Shown piece by piece: positions 21,320-28,820 of a stretch of 64,000 nt of DNA. The position numbers and the translations under genes are program-made. The notes under the pieces were generated by a model that was not told the DNA's origin, did no database searches, and saw only the letters and a list, made by a program, of their open reading frames with translations. This DNA comes from Oscillospiraceae bacterium (GTDB lineage: Bacteria > Bacillota > Clostridia > Oscillospirales > Ruminococcaceae), in NCBI GenBank assembly GCA_025757845.1, contig CP107211.1:2728001-2792000 (forward strand), in the 5' to 3' direction. Positions within the stretch are counted from its first letter, which is position 1, and each line of letters opens with the position of its first letter.

Positions 21320-21816
21320 CGTTCCAGCTCCTTCCGCTTTGTCCTGTCCACGACCGCATTTTTAATAAGCGCCTTGAAGTGGCTGAGTTTCTCCAGCACA
21401 GACGGGCGTTCGGTTTTCTCCGCCTTCTTGACTTTTTTGCTGGTGTACTCGGTAAAAGCGGCGGTCAAGGCATCTGCATCGCGGGCCTTGAAGAAGATCA
21501 AGTACTTGGGCGGCGAGGCGCTGCGGTCCTTTTTCACCGCATAGTCCACGCCGTACTTGCGAGCGATGCGCTCAAAGTCCCGGATGGACGGGTCGTTGAT
21601 CTCGATGTTGGAGACCCCTTGGTTCTGCCCGATGAGCTGCTTCACCGTCTGCTTGCCCTTGGGGGTGACGGGAGAATCCCGGCTGCGCTGCTTCTCCAGC
21701 TTTTTCTCCTTGCGGTGGGCCATGTACTTGGATACGGCGGCTTTGAACAGCCTGCCGGTAAACTTGGTACCGCTGACGATCAGCGTCAGGGTTCTGTTTT
21801 CCACTTCCTCCTGCAT
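21316..21816 (-). CDS. pcfB: PcfB-family (DUF3801) transfer accessory protein
   Basis: 166-aa, basic, soluble protein with family blocks LFKAAVSKYMAHRKEKK, IEINDPSIRDFERIARKYGVDYAVKKD and YLIFFKARDADALTAAF. PcfB proteins are accessory factors of relaxosome processing in pCF10-like conjugation systems, acting with the relaxase and coupling protein. ATG at 21816 is preceded by GGGAGGG. Its stop overlaps the virD4 start, in keeping with a joint role in substrate delivery. Confidence 0.85.
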   Translation of the reverse strand: MQEEVENRTLTLIVSGTKFTGRLFKAAVSKYMAHRKEKKLEKQRSRDSPVTPKGKQTVKQLIGQNQGVSNIEINDPSIRDFERIARKYGVDYAVKKDRSASPPKYLIFFKARDADALTAAFTEYTSKKVKKAEKTERPSVLEKLSHFKALIKNAVVDRTKRKELER

Positions 21817-21903
21817 AGGTCATCCCTCCCTTCGTCAGTTATGCAGTGGGTGATCTTGGGTACTAAGGCGGGACCACCAGCCGCCGCAGCAGATACCGGC
21901 CCG

Positions 21904-22671
21904 TCATACCGTCACCAGGATCAGGTCCCGCAGGCCGGCAAAATGCAGCTTGCCCTTGGGTGTCACCAGCGTGTAGGTGCCGGTGTGACCGTTGCGGTAG
22001 TAGTCCCGCACACAGAACAGCCCATCGTTGGCGCTCTTGGCGTAGGGCAGCACGCAGCCGGAAGGAGTGCGGTAGACAAACCGCCGTTCCAGCAGGAAGC
22101 GGACAAAGCGCCGCTCCGGCACGTCCAGCTCCTTGGCGGTGGTGCGCAGGTTGGTACTGTGGTCCAGGTCGATGAACAGGTCGTAGTAGACGGCTTTGCT
22201 TTGCAGTCGGGCATTGTCCTCCCGCAGCGCCGTGTTTTTCTCGCGCTCGGCCAGCAGGTCGGTGCAGAGCTTCAGCAGCGCCTCCGGCGAGGTGGCGACC
22301 TCCCACAGCTTGTCTCTGGTGAGGTAGGCCCCATGCTGGCGGATGGTGGGCAGGACTTCATCGAACACCCAGCGTTCAAACCGCTCCGCCGAGGGCAGCT
22401 TGCTGTGGACGATGAGGCGGTAAACGTCGCCTTCGGGGATAAAGAGCATCTCCACCATCTGTACGGCGGGTGAGCCATCTGCCTTTTTGCCGGTCTGGAC
22501 CCCTACGGAACATTTCGTTCCACAGCGGGTGTGGTCGCGGACGGCCTTACGGGGATTGGCATATCCCAAAGCAGCTGCTACATCCGTTCCGCAGAACAGC
22601 ACCTTGCCGTCCTGCTCAAAAGTGCGGATGCTTCCAAACTCCGGGTTTTTGAAAATTTCCATCTGGTTCAT
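21904..22671 (-). CDS. Phage-type antirepressor (BRO-N and KilA-C-like)
   Basis: 255-aa protein that starts MNQMEIFKNPEFGSIR after AAGGAGG. Residues about 8-110 form a BRO-N domain (ALGYANPRKAVRDHTR, VYRLIVHSKLPSAERFERWVFDEVLPTIR). The remainder is a KilA-C/ANT-like domain (ERRFVRFLLERRFVYRTPSG...). Such proteins counter phage repressors or regulate lytic genes; in ICEs they are thought to tune element gene expression. It lies between the replication initiator and transfer genes, so control of the switch to transfer is a reasonable guess. Confidence 0.85.
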   Translation of the reverse strand: MNQMEIFKNPEFGSIRTFEQDGKVLFCGTDVAAALGYANPRKAVRDHTRCGTKCSVGVQTGKKADGSPAVQMVEMLFIPEGDVYRLIVHSKLPSAERFERWVFDEVLPTIRQHGAYLTRDKLWEVATSPEALLKLCTDLLAEREKNTALREDNARLQSKAVYYDLFIDLDHSTNLRTTAKELDVPERRFVRFLLERRFVYRTPSGCVLPYAKSANDGLFCVRDYYRNGHTGTYTLVTPKGKLHFAGLRDLILVTV

Positions 22672-22696
22672 ATCGTGCCTCCTTGGGCGGTGCAGC

Positions 22697-22722
22697 AGAA
22701 AAGGCGGCCATTACCAGCCGCC
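22697..22722 (-). terminator. Terminator at the end of repA
   Basis: On the minus strand GGCGGC and GCCGCC form a stem with an 8-base loop, followed by TTTTCT. The hairpin overlaps the repA stop codon region and separates repA from the antirepressor gene. Confidence 0.6.
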
Positions 22723-23589
22723 TGCGTACATATCGTGGTTGACCTGGGCCGTGTAGTGGTTGTTCATAGTGGTAGACGCGTTGAACAGCACGGTCAGCAG
22801 GTACTGCTTCATGTTGCGGATTTCGGTGGTGTTGTTGTGCAGGCACTCCATGACGAACTCGATGTGGGAGCTGTCCAGTTTCAAGAACCGGGACCGAACC
22901 ACCTCGTGGGGGAAGTCCGCCCCGGCGATCCGGGTGGTCTTGCGCCTGGCGCAGACCGTCTCCACGATCAGCTCCACGATCTCGTCCAGGTCCTCCCGGT
23001 AGGTCGAAAACTCCCGGCACAGGTGGTCGTACTCAATGTTCTCCAACACCAAATCCCGATACTCCTGCATTTCCTCCACCGACATCGCATCCCGCCCTTT
23101 CCGTTCCGGCGGCCTGGCCGCCGCAAATCCCCGGAAGGGAATGGAATCGGTACTTGATACATCCGTTGTTTGTTTTTGGGTCTTTGATTTCTCTATATTT
23201 AATTCTGCGGGCTTTTCCGTATCCGGGTCAGCCAGATACGGGTTTTCCGTATCTGGTGAAGCCGTATCCGGCGATGGCGTATCCGGCGCTTTGGGCTGGG
23301 GCTGCTCGTAGATGACGTACTCGGTGTCGCAGATGCGCCCCTGGCGGTCCCGCATCTGGTGGCGGACAATATACCCGGCGCTTTCCAGCTCCCGCAGCGC
23401 CCCGCCGATGGCATCCACGCCCTCCTTGCAGATTTTGGCGAGACCGCGGGTGGTGTAGTTCCAGTCCTCCGGCAAGGACAGCATCATGGAAAGCAGTCCT
23501 TTGGATTTCAGCGACAGCGACTTGTCGCGCAGGTGGTGGTTGCTCATAACGGTATAATCACGGGTCCGTTCAATACGAAAAACGGCCAT
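22711..23589 (-). CDS. Replication initiator protein A (RepA_N type, DUF6017-like C-terminus)
   Basis: 292-aa protein; start ATG 23589 (MAVFRIERTRDYTVMSNHHLRDKSLSLK) with GGAAGGAG upstream. The N-terminal 95 residues are a winged-helix RepA_N-type initiator domain (SKGLLSMMLSLPEDWNYTTRGLAKICKEG). Next is a linker with several PDT repeats, then a C-terminal helical domain (AMSVEEMQEYRDLVLENIEYD...) common in ICE initiators. It probably starts autonomous replication of the excised circle from an origin I cannot locate. It stands between two intrinsic terminators, so its expression is insulated. Confidence 0.85.
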   Translation of the reverse strand: MAVFRIERTRDYTVMSNHHLRDKSLSLKSKGLLSMMLSLPEDWNYTTRGLAKICKEGVDAIGGALRELESAGYIVRHQMRDRQGRICDTEYVIYEQPQPKAPDTPSPDTASPDTENPYLADPDTEKPAELNIEKSKTQKQTTDVSSTDSIPFRGFAAARPPERKGRDAMSVEEMQEYRDLVLENIEYDHLCREFSTYREDLDEIVELIVETVCARRKTTRIAGADFPHEVVRSRFLKLDSSHIEFVMECLHNNTTEIRNMKQYLLTVLFNASTTMNNHYTAQVNHDMYAGGW

Positions 23590-23618
23590 TTGCTTCACTC
23601 CTTCCAGGTCATGGCATG

Positions 23619-23649
23619 AAAAAAGCCGCAATCCAAAACGAATTGCGGC
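23619..23649 (-). terminator. Intrinsic terminator or attenuator just upstream of repA
   Basis: On the minus strand GCCGCAAT/ATTGCGGC form a perfect 8-bp stem with a 9-base loop followed by TTTTTT. The end of the T-run is only about 30 bases from the repA start, leaving almost no room for a separate promoter. It may act as an attenuator on transcripts from parA. Confidence 0.65.
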
Positions 23650-23651
23650 GG

Positions 23652-23837
23652 TCAGGTGCAGTATTTTCGATTACGCCAGGTATACGGCGGCTTCGGCACA
23701 GGGGGCCGGGTAAAAACGTCCTGCGCGGTGCCGAAGGGCAGGCGCTGCATCACCTGGTCGATCTCGGTGCTTTCCATGTCATGCTGGGATTGGCAGTGTT
23801 CGCGGATGGCTTCTTCAATGTCTCTAACGGTACACAT
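23652..23837 (-). CDS. Small ICE hypothetical protein, 61 aa
   Basis: Starts MCTVRDIEEAIREHCQSQ after an AAGGAA site. The N-terminal half is helical and acidic, the C-terminal half Pro/Arg-rich (FTRPPVPKPPYTWRNRKYCT). It sits in the parA-parB-repA operon and ends just before the attenuator-like hairpin. No function can be assigned. Confidence 0.55.
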   Translation of the reverse strand: MCTVRDIEEAIREHCQSQHDMESTEIDQVMQRLPFGTAQDVFTRPPVPKPPYTWRNRKYCT

Positions 23838-23867
23838 AATTCATTCCTTTCCTGGTAGATGGCGGGT

Positions 23868-24143
23868 TTACGGATGGCGGCGCTTTTTCTTCGGCTTGAA
23901 GTCGATGATGTGCCCCTCGACAACGTGGGCATGGCGCTTGATTTTGATTTCCCGGCGCTGCTGGCTGAGTAAGGCGGCCTGATAGCCGTCCTCGGTGAGA
24001 AACAGGCGCATTTCATCGCCGGGGCTGCCGTAGGAGCCGGAACGCAGGACGGAAAATTCGATCATCCAGCGGGTATTGTCCCGAAACCGCTCCACGGCAA
24101 GAATGTTGTGTCCTTTCAGCTCGCGGGCTGAAATATCCCTCAT
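23868..24143 (-). CDS. Conserved ICE hypothetical protein, 91 aa
   Basis: Starts MRDISARELKGHNILAVERF at ATG 24143, 13 bases after the parB stop, with GGAGAG upstream. It is a beta-rich, basic, soluble protein ending in a Lys/Arg tail (DFKPKKKRRHP) that would suit DNA binding. Position directly after parB suggests a role in maintenance. I do not recognise a named family. Confidence 0.65.
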   Translation of the reverse strand: MRDISARELKGHNILAVERFRDNTRWMIEFSVLRSGSYGSPGDEMRLFLTEDGYQAALLSQQRREIKIKRHAHVVEGHIIDFKPKKKRRHP

Positions 24144-24156
24144 AGGCTCTCCTCTC

Positions 24157-25083
24157 TCAGCGTTCATGCTGTTGCTGGCGCTTGCGCTGCCACTGTTCCA
24201 GCAGCTTGATGATGGTCTCCTGCATCCGCTGGGGCGTATAGCTCCGGGGAAAATATTTGCGCAGGGTGTCGCTGGTGAAGGTGATCTTGTCCAGGTCGCT
24301 TTTCTTTTCTTCGCCCATGATGACCCGCATCATGTCGAGGGTCAGGTGGCCCTCCTGGCTGTACTTTTTCAGCCGCTGGGCTTGGGAGAGGGAGGGGGTG
24401 GCCTGCTCGCTGTCCATCGCGTCCAGCAGGTCCACCTGTTCTTCTTTTTTGAGGAAGGACAGCTCATAGGCCGGGTTGAAGGCAATTTTCTTCTCGTCCA
24501 CCATGTCCAGCAGTTCGGGAATCAGCTCGGTCAGGCGGATGTAGCGCTGAACCTGTCTGCCGCTGTCACCAGCTTTTTCACCAACTACATCGGCCATTTC
24601 CAACTTCCCGACGAGTTGTCGGGAAGTTAAATCTGTCCGTGCGCCTTGATGTTTTACAGCCTCCAGCTTCATCTTATAAGCAAAAGCCCGCTCACTGGGG
24701 AGCAGGCTTTCTCGCTGCAAATTGCTGTCAACCATAATAATGGTGGCCTGGTCATCGTCCAGGTCGCGGACAATGACCGGCATGGTGTCCTTGCCCGCCA
24801 GCTCGCTGGCCCGGTGCCGCCGGTGCCCAGCCACCAGTTCATAGCCGCCGTTGGGGTCCGGGCGGGCGATGGCAGGGACCAGCACGCCGTACTGCCGGAT
24901 GCTGTCGGCGGTCTCCATCATGGCCTCGTCATCCTTGACCTTGAAGGGGTGGTCCTTGAAAGGGTGCAGCTCCGACAAAGGAATTTCCAGAACCTTTTCC
25001 CGCTGGGCGTCGGCACGGCTTTCCTCAGTCGAAAACAGGTCATCGACCGAGGCCAGCTCTACTTTTTTCGCGCTGCTTTTCAA
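24157..25083 (-). CDS. parB: ParB/RepB/Spo0J-family partition protein
   Basis: 308-aa DNA-binding partition protein. The start is TTG at 25083 with GGAGG 9 bases before it. The N-terminal nuclease-like ParB fold shows LSELHPFKDHPFKVKDD and GGYELVAGHRRHRASELAG (CTPase-type motif GHRRHRA). A helix-turn-helix follows (TSRQLVGKLEM...). With ParA it should stabilise the excised or replicating element and possibly regulate it. Its 5' end overlaps parA by 44 bases. Confidence 0.92.
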   Translation of the reverse strand: MKSSAKKVELASVDDLFSTEESRADAQREKVLEIPLSELHPFKDHPFKVKDDEAMMETADSIRQYGVLVPAIARPDPNGGYELVAGHRRHRASELAGKDTMPVIVRDLDDDQATIIMVDSNLQRESLLPSERAFAYKMKLEAVKHQGARTDLTSRQLVGKLEMADVVGEKAGDSGRQVQRYIRLTELIPELLDMVDEKKIAFNPAYELSFLKKEEQVDLLDAMDSEQATPSLSQAQRLKKYSQEGHLTLDMMRVIMGEEKKSDLDKITFTSDTLRKYFPRSYTPQRMQETIIKLLEQWQRKRQQQHER

Positions 25084-25861
25084 GTTTCAACACCTCCTTT
25101 GTCAGATTTCGGTATCCTTCGGCCACCTTGCCCCCTGGGTCGTGGGCGAAGATGCTCTTGCCCTCGGCGCTGATCTCCTTGGCCCGGACCGAGTGGGGGA
25201 TCTCGGTGCCGAACACCTTAATTTTGCTGCCGTAGGTCTCCCGCAGCAGGGCGGCGATCTCTCTGGCAAAGTTGGTGCGGTTGTCCACCATCGTCAGCAG
25301 GATGCCGTCGATCTGGAGCTTGGGGTTCAGCTGCCGCTTGACCTTGTTGATGGTGGACAGCAGCTGCTCCAGGCCCTTGGCGGGCAGATACTCCGCCTGG
25401 ACGGGGACTATGATCCTGTTGGCGGCAGCCAGCGCATTGACCGTGAGCATCCCCAGGGAGGGCTGGCAGTCGATGAGGATATGGGAATAGTGTCCCTTCA
25501 CGGTGTCCAGATACTGCCGCAGGATGGTCTCGCGGCTCATGGCGTTCACCAGCGATACCTCCATGCCGGACAGCTGGATGTCAGCGGGCATCAGGTCTAC
25601 GCCCTCCGGGTGGTGTAGGATGCCCTCGCCGGGGCGCAGCGGCTCGTCCATCAGGATACGGCCCATTGCGTCCGACAGGGTAAAGGGCAGCTTATCCGGC
25701 TGCGGGTTGCCCAGGCTGATGGTCAGGCTGGCCTGCGGGTCAGCGTCCACCAGCAGCACCTTCTTCCCGGCCTGGGCCAGTCCTATCCCTAAGTTGGCAC
25801 AGGTGGTTGTCTTGCCGACGCCACCTTTCTGGTTGGCGATGGCGATGATTTGTGGGTTCAT
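25040..25861 (-). CDS. parA: ParA-family partition ATPase
   Basis: 273-aa Walker-type ATPase. It has the deviant Walker A ANQKGGVGKTTT (residues about 8-19), motif A' VLLVDADPQASLT, and Walker B-like HILIDCQPSLG. Length and motifs fit small ParA/Soj proteins without an N-terminal DNA-binding domain. It is the first gene of the ICE minus-strand operon. The start at 25861 has GAGGTG upstream, and the upstream 450 bases hold the likely promoter, terminators and repeats. It works with ParB to segregate the element. Confidence 0.94.
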   Translation of the reverse strand: MNPQIIAIANQKGGVGKTTTCANLGIGLAQAGKKVLLVDADPQASLTISLGNPQPDKLPFTLSDAMGRILMDEPLRPGEGILHHPEGVDLMPADIQLSGMEVSLVNAMSRETILRQYLDTVKGHYSHILIDCQPSLGMLTVNALAAANRIIVPVQAEYLPAKGLEQLLSTINKVKRQLNPKLQIDGILLTMVDNRTNFAREIAALLRETYGSKIKVFGTEIPHSVRAKEISAEGKSIFAHDPGGKVAEGYRNLTKEVLKLEKQREKSRAGLGR

Positions 25862-25907
25862 GGTGTTTCACCTCGTTTCTGTTGATTGCGTTCGGTTCTG
25901 GAAATAG

Positions 25908-25950
25908 AAAAAGCCGCCACTTCTTTCGTTAAAAAGAGTGACGGCTTTTT
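25908..25950. terminator. Bidirectional hairpin upstream of parA
   Basis: AAAAAGCCGCCACT and a near-complementary AGTGACGGCTTTTT flank a loop of about 15 bases, giving A-run and T-run ends on both sides. It lies in the parA leader and could act as an attenuator or as an insulator at the element edge. Confidence 0.55.
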
Positions 25951-25981
25951 CTGATCCCGGAACATCAATCCCCGGAAATGC

Positions 25982-26013
25982 AAAAAGCGCCCAGCAGGAA
26001 TACTGAGCGCTTT
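25982..26013. terminator. Second hairpin in the parA leader
   Basis: AAAGCGCCCAG and CTGAGCGCTTT form a stem of about 10 bp with one mismatch and an 8-base loop. It resembles a terminator but has a short U-run on either strand. It may separate parA transcription from rpsI. Confidence 0.45.
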
Positions 26014-26134
26014 CGCAATAAAATCATATTCATTTGTTCAGATTTGGTCAAACTTTGCCAAACCGATTTTGCATAAAAATGCGGAGGGCTTAAAAGGCAA
26101 AAACGACCTTGGGGGAGAGGGAAAGGCCAAAAAA

Positions 26135-26197
26135 GTTGTCCTATAATTTAACCCATTAGCCCTCATTTTAGGGGTGGTTGTCCTTTATTTAACCCAT
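26135..26197. repeat. Two imperfect 21-22-bp direct repeats in the rpsI-parA spacer
   Basis: The first copy (26135-26156) begins GTTGTCCTATAATTTAAC and the second (26177-26197) GTTGTCCTTTATTTAAC; both end CCCAT. Start-to-start spacing is 42 bases, that is four helical turns. This suits tandem binding sites for an element regulator (ParB, RepA or an excisionase). The 25,862-26,309 spacer has no gene. Confidence 0.6.
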
Positions 26198-26255
26198 AAA
26201 AATCGGTTCAAAACAGGTCAGACCATGCCAAAACAGGCCAAACAATCTGAAAAGG

Positions 26256-26290
26256 AAAAACCCCGAAAACCGCATGGTTTCGGGGTTTTT
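26256..26290 (-). terminator. Terminator of the rplM-rpsI operon
   Basis: On the minus strand AAAAACCCCGAAACC and GGTTTTCGGGGTTTTT form a strong hairpin with a tiny loop and T-run, about 20 bases beyond the rpsI stop. Confidence 0.8.
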
Positions 26291-26299
26291 GAGCTGTTT

Positions 26300-26340
26300 T
26301 GAACTGAAATCAGCGCTTGCTGAACTGAGGCGCGCGACGG
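26300..26340. other. Candidate ICE attachment region at the 3' end of rpsI
   Basis: The ICE gene block stops in the spacer next to the rpsI 3' end. The 3' end of rpsI is a known integration hot spot for ICEs in streptococci. The second copy of the att repeat and the integrase gene would be beyond the left edge, so the exact core cannot be defined here. Confidence 0.3.
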
Positions 26341-26708
26341 GCAGCCTTGAGGCCGTATTTCTTACGTTCCTTCATACGAGGATCGCGGGTCAGGAAGCCA
26401 GCCTTCTTCAGGACAGTGCGGTTCTCATCGCTCTGCTGCAGCAGGGCACGGCTCAGGCCGTGGCGGATAGCGCCAGCCTGACCGGAAACACCGCCGCCGG
26501 AAACGCGGACGACGACGTCATACTTGCCCTCCAGGCCCAGCAGGACCAGCGGAGAACGGACGATCAGCTTCAGGGTCTCCAGACCAAAGTAGTTGTCGAT
26601 GTCACGATCGTTGATGGTGACCTTGCCGGTGCCGGTGTAAACGCGAACGCGGGCAACGGAATCCTTACGACGACCAGTGCCGTAGAAATAAGGTTTGGTT
26701 TCGTACAT
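26310..26708 (-). CDS. rpsI: 30S ribosomal protein S9
   Basis: 132-aa S9 protein, full length, with the conserved N-terminal [17 protein letters not shown], the [23 protein letters not shown] core and the C-terminal [16 protein letters not shown] tail that reaches the P-site tRNA. It is the second gene of the L13-S9 operon, 17 bases after rplM. The coding sequence is intact at its 3' end despite the adjacent ICE. Confidence 0.98.
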   Translation of the reverse strand: MYETKPYFYGTGRRKDSVARVRVYTGTGKVTINDRDIDNYFGLETLKLIVRSPLVLLGLEGKYDVVVRVSGGGVSGQAGAIRHGLSRALLQQSDENRTVLKKAGFLTRDPRMKERKKYGLKAARRAPQFSKR

Positions 26709-26725
26709 GTTCGATTGCCTCCTTC

Positions 26726-27154
26726 TTAGAACTCGATCTTCTCGGGCTTCTGAGCTGCGTGAGCGTGCTCGGCACCCTGGTAGCAGTGCAGGCGGGTCAG
26801 GGCCTTGTCACCGATGGTGTTGGAAGGAACCATGCCCTTGATGGCGTAGGTCATAGCCAGATCGCTGTGCTCAGCCATCAGCTTGCTGTACTGGACCTTC
26901 TTCAGGCCGCCAATGTACTTGCTGTGGGTGATGTGGAACTTCTGCTCGGCCTTCTTGCCGGTCAGAACAGCCTGATCGCAGTTGATGACGACAACGTAGT
27001 CACCGCAATCGACGTTGGGGGTGTAGTTGACCTTCTGCTTGCCGCGCAGCAGAACAGCGGCTTCAGCAGCGACGTGGCCCAGGCTCTTGCCGGCAGCGTC
27101 GAGCAGATACCACTTGCGCTCGACTTCAGCGGGCTTTACGAGAGTAGTGCTCAT
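26726..27154 (-). CDS. rplM: 50S ribosomal protein L13
   Basis: 142-aa L13, full length, with typical blocks [46 protein letters not shown] and [19 protein letters not shown]. It assembles early into the large subunit. ATG at 27154 follows AGGAGG. A consensus promoter lies about 60 bases upstream and drives the rplM-rpsI pair. Confidence 0.98.
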   Translation of the reverse strand: MSTTLVKPAEVERKWYLLDAAGKSLGHVAAEAAVLLRGKQKVNYTPNVDCGDYVVVINCDQAVLTGKKAEQKFHITHSKYIGGLKKVQYSKLMAEHSDLAMTYAIKGMVPSNTIGDKALTRLHCYQGAEHAHAAQKPEKIEF

Positions 27155-27215
27155 ATCTATTTCCTCCTGATAAACTCTTTGTACATTTCAGGCACCCTTG
27201 TGGGGCGCGAGTGTC

Positions 27216-27244
27216 AGTATACATCATAAAAAGGTGCCTGTCAA
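27216..27244 (-). promoter_or_regulatory. Sigma-A promoter of rplM-rpsI
   Basis: On the minus strand TTGACA (27244-27239), a 17-base spacer and TATACT (27221-27216) form a near-perfect housekeeping promoter. A leader of about 50 bases runs to the rplM start. Confidence 0.88.
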
Positions 27245-27406
27245 CAGCATTTTTTGATTTTTTCAGCGAAAATTTTCTGTTCTCTTAAAATCTCTCGTTT
27301 TCTCTCGAATCCTCACGAATTCAAATTTTCGATTTTTCAAAAAAGTTTTTGCCGGCGCGTGGATATTTTCCGCACCTGCCCGCTACAATTTTGCCTGCGG
27401 TTGTGT

Positions 27407-27412
27407 TATACT
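27407..27412 (+). promoter_or_regulatory. Probable -10 box for the plus-strand membrane-protein operon
   Basis: TATACT lies 54 bases before the 27466 start; no good -35 box is seen at 16-18 bases, so this is a weak or activator-dependent promoter. The spacer from 27155 to 27465 holds only the two divergent promoters. Confidence 0.4.
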
Positions 27413-27465
27413 ATAAAGGATATGGGCAGCTTTGCGCTGCACCGCTTACAAAAGGAGAACTTTTC

Positions 27466-28038
27466 ATGCCACACGACATCGACCACAACACCGCCGCCCA
27501 GCGCCGCACCTCCAAGCTGCTGGCCGCCATGGCCATCTTCATCTGTCTGGGCATCGTGGCGTACATCATCCTCACCCTGCTGGTCAACCGGCAGACCCCC
27601 GCCAACCCCGACACCCACTACACCGGCACCAACGGAGTTTCGGTGTATTACGACAGCAGCATCTGGAAGGTCTGCCAGATGACCGAGGACGCCACCCTTG
27701 GAACCGTGCTGGAGCTGGCAACGGCCGACTCGGCTGACGGCGCGGAGGATTATCAGGCCGTACTGCTGCAGCGCGGCACCGCCGACACCTACCCGGACTT
27801 CATCGACGATTCTGAGAAGGACCTGAAGCAGGCTTACGGCATCATCAAGCCCCGCACCGCCAACATCACGGTGGAAGGGGCCGAGGTCACTGCCGTGCGC
27901 TGCGATATCCAGACCTATTATGCCGTGCTGGCCACCATCACCTACGACAGCGGCGATGTGGTCTATGTTTCGGCCCTGACCAAGCTGGCCTCCATCAACG
28001 ACATCGTCAATCTGGTGGAAAGCGTGAGCCTGTCATGA
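27466..28038 (+). CDS. Membrane-anchored protein of unknown function, 190 aa
   Basis: Start ATG 27466 with AAAGGAG upstream (MPHDIDHNTAAQRRTSKLL). One N-terminal transmembrane helix (LAAMAIFICLGIVAYIILTLLV) is followed by an extracellular domain of about 150 residues of mixed alpha/beta character with Asp- and Thr-rich loops. No catalytic motif is recognised. Its stop overlaps the ATG of the TtcA-like gene (ATGA), so the two are coupled, although no functional link is obvious. A sensory or structural envelope role is possible. Confidence 0.75.
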   Translation: MPHDIDHNTAAQRRTSKLLAAMAIFICLGIVAYIILTLLVNRQTPANPDTHYTGTNGVSVYYDSSIWKVCQMTEDATLGTVLELATADSADGAEDYQAVLLQRGTADTYPDFIDDSEKDLKQAYGIIKPRTANITVEGAEVTAVRCDIQTYYAVLATITYDSGDVVYVSALTKLASINDIVNLVESVSLS

Positions 28039-28820
28039 GCGAGCAGCGTGCCATGCAGCGGCTCTGCGGCCTGATGCGCAAAGCCGTGCAGGATTACGAG
28101 ATGCTGGCCCCTGGCGACCGGGTGATGGTGGGCGTGTCCGGCGGCAAGGACAGTGTGGCCCTGACTGTGGGTCTGGCCCTGCTGCGGCAGTACATTGGCT
28201 TTGACTATGAGGTGGTGGCGGTCACGCTGGACCCCCAGTTCGACCACCAGCCCATGGACTACACCGCCCTGCAGGCCCTGTTTGCCCGGTACGGCATCCC
28301 ATACCACATCCGCCGCACCGAGATCGGCCCGGTGGTGTTTGAATACCGGCAGGAAAAGAACCCCTGTTCCCTCTGCGCCAAGCTGCGCCGGGGTGCCCTG
28401 CACACCGCCGCGCAGGAGCTGGGCTGCAACAAGGTGGCGCTGGGGCACCATCTGGACGATGCTGTGGAGACCTTCTACATGAATCTCTGGCGGGAGGGCC
28501 GCATCGGCTGCTTTTCGCCGGTCACCTACCTGTCCCAGCGGGACCTGACCCTCATCCGCCCCATGCTGCTGGCCACCGAATACGAGGTGCAGTGTGCCGT
28601 GCGGGAGGAGGGCCTGCCCATCGTCAAGAGCCGCTGCCCCGCCGACGGCGTGACCGTGCGCGAGCAGACCAAAGAGTTCGTCCGGGAACGCTGCCGCACC
28701 GACCACGCCTTCCGGCAAAAGACCCTGCACGCCCTGCAGGAAAGCGGCATCGACGGCTGGCGGCCCGTTCACACCGGGCGCGGCAGCTTTATACAAACAG
28801 CAAAGAAGGATGAATCATGA
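28035..28820 (+). CDS. TtcA-family tRNA thiolation enzyme
   Basis: 261-aa PP-loop ATPase. The ATP-binding motif VGVSGGKDS is at residues 33-40. Cys111 and Cys114 (NPCSLCAKLRRG) and Cys201 (KSRCPADG) match the three cysteines that hold an iron-sulphur cluster in TtcA-type enzymes. TtcA makes 2-thiocytidine at tRNA position 32; related enzymes modify other positions, so the exact nucleotide is uncertain. GHHLDDAVETF is the second active-site block. The stop overlaps the alr start. Confidence 0.87.
   Translation: MSEQRAMQRLCGLMRKAVQDYEMLAPGDRVMVGVSGGKDSVALTVGLALLRQYIGFDYEVVAVTLDPQFDHQPMDYTALQALFARYGIPYHIRRTEIGPVVFEYRQEKNPCSLCAKLRRGALHTAAQELGCNKVALGHHLDDAVETFYMNLWREGRIGCFSPVTYLSQRDLTLIRPMLLATEYEVQCAVREEGLPIVKSRCPADGVTVREQTKEFVRERCRTDHAFRQKTLHALQESGIDGWRPVHTGRGSFIQTAKKDES

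Noticed and set aside
26135..26197. Possible CRISPR-like repeats in the parA leader
   Set aside because: Only two imperfect copies with a 20-base spacer and AT-rich core; no leader, no cas genes. No CRISPR array was seen in the window.
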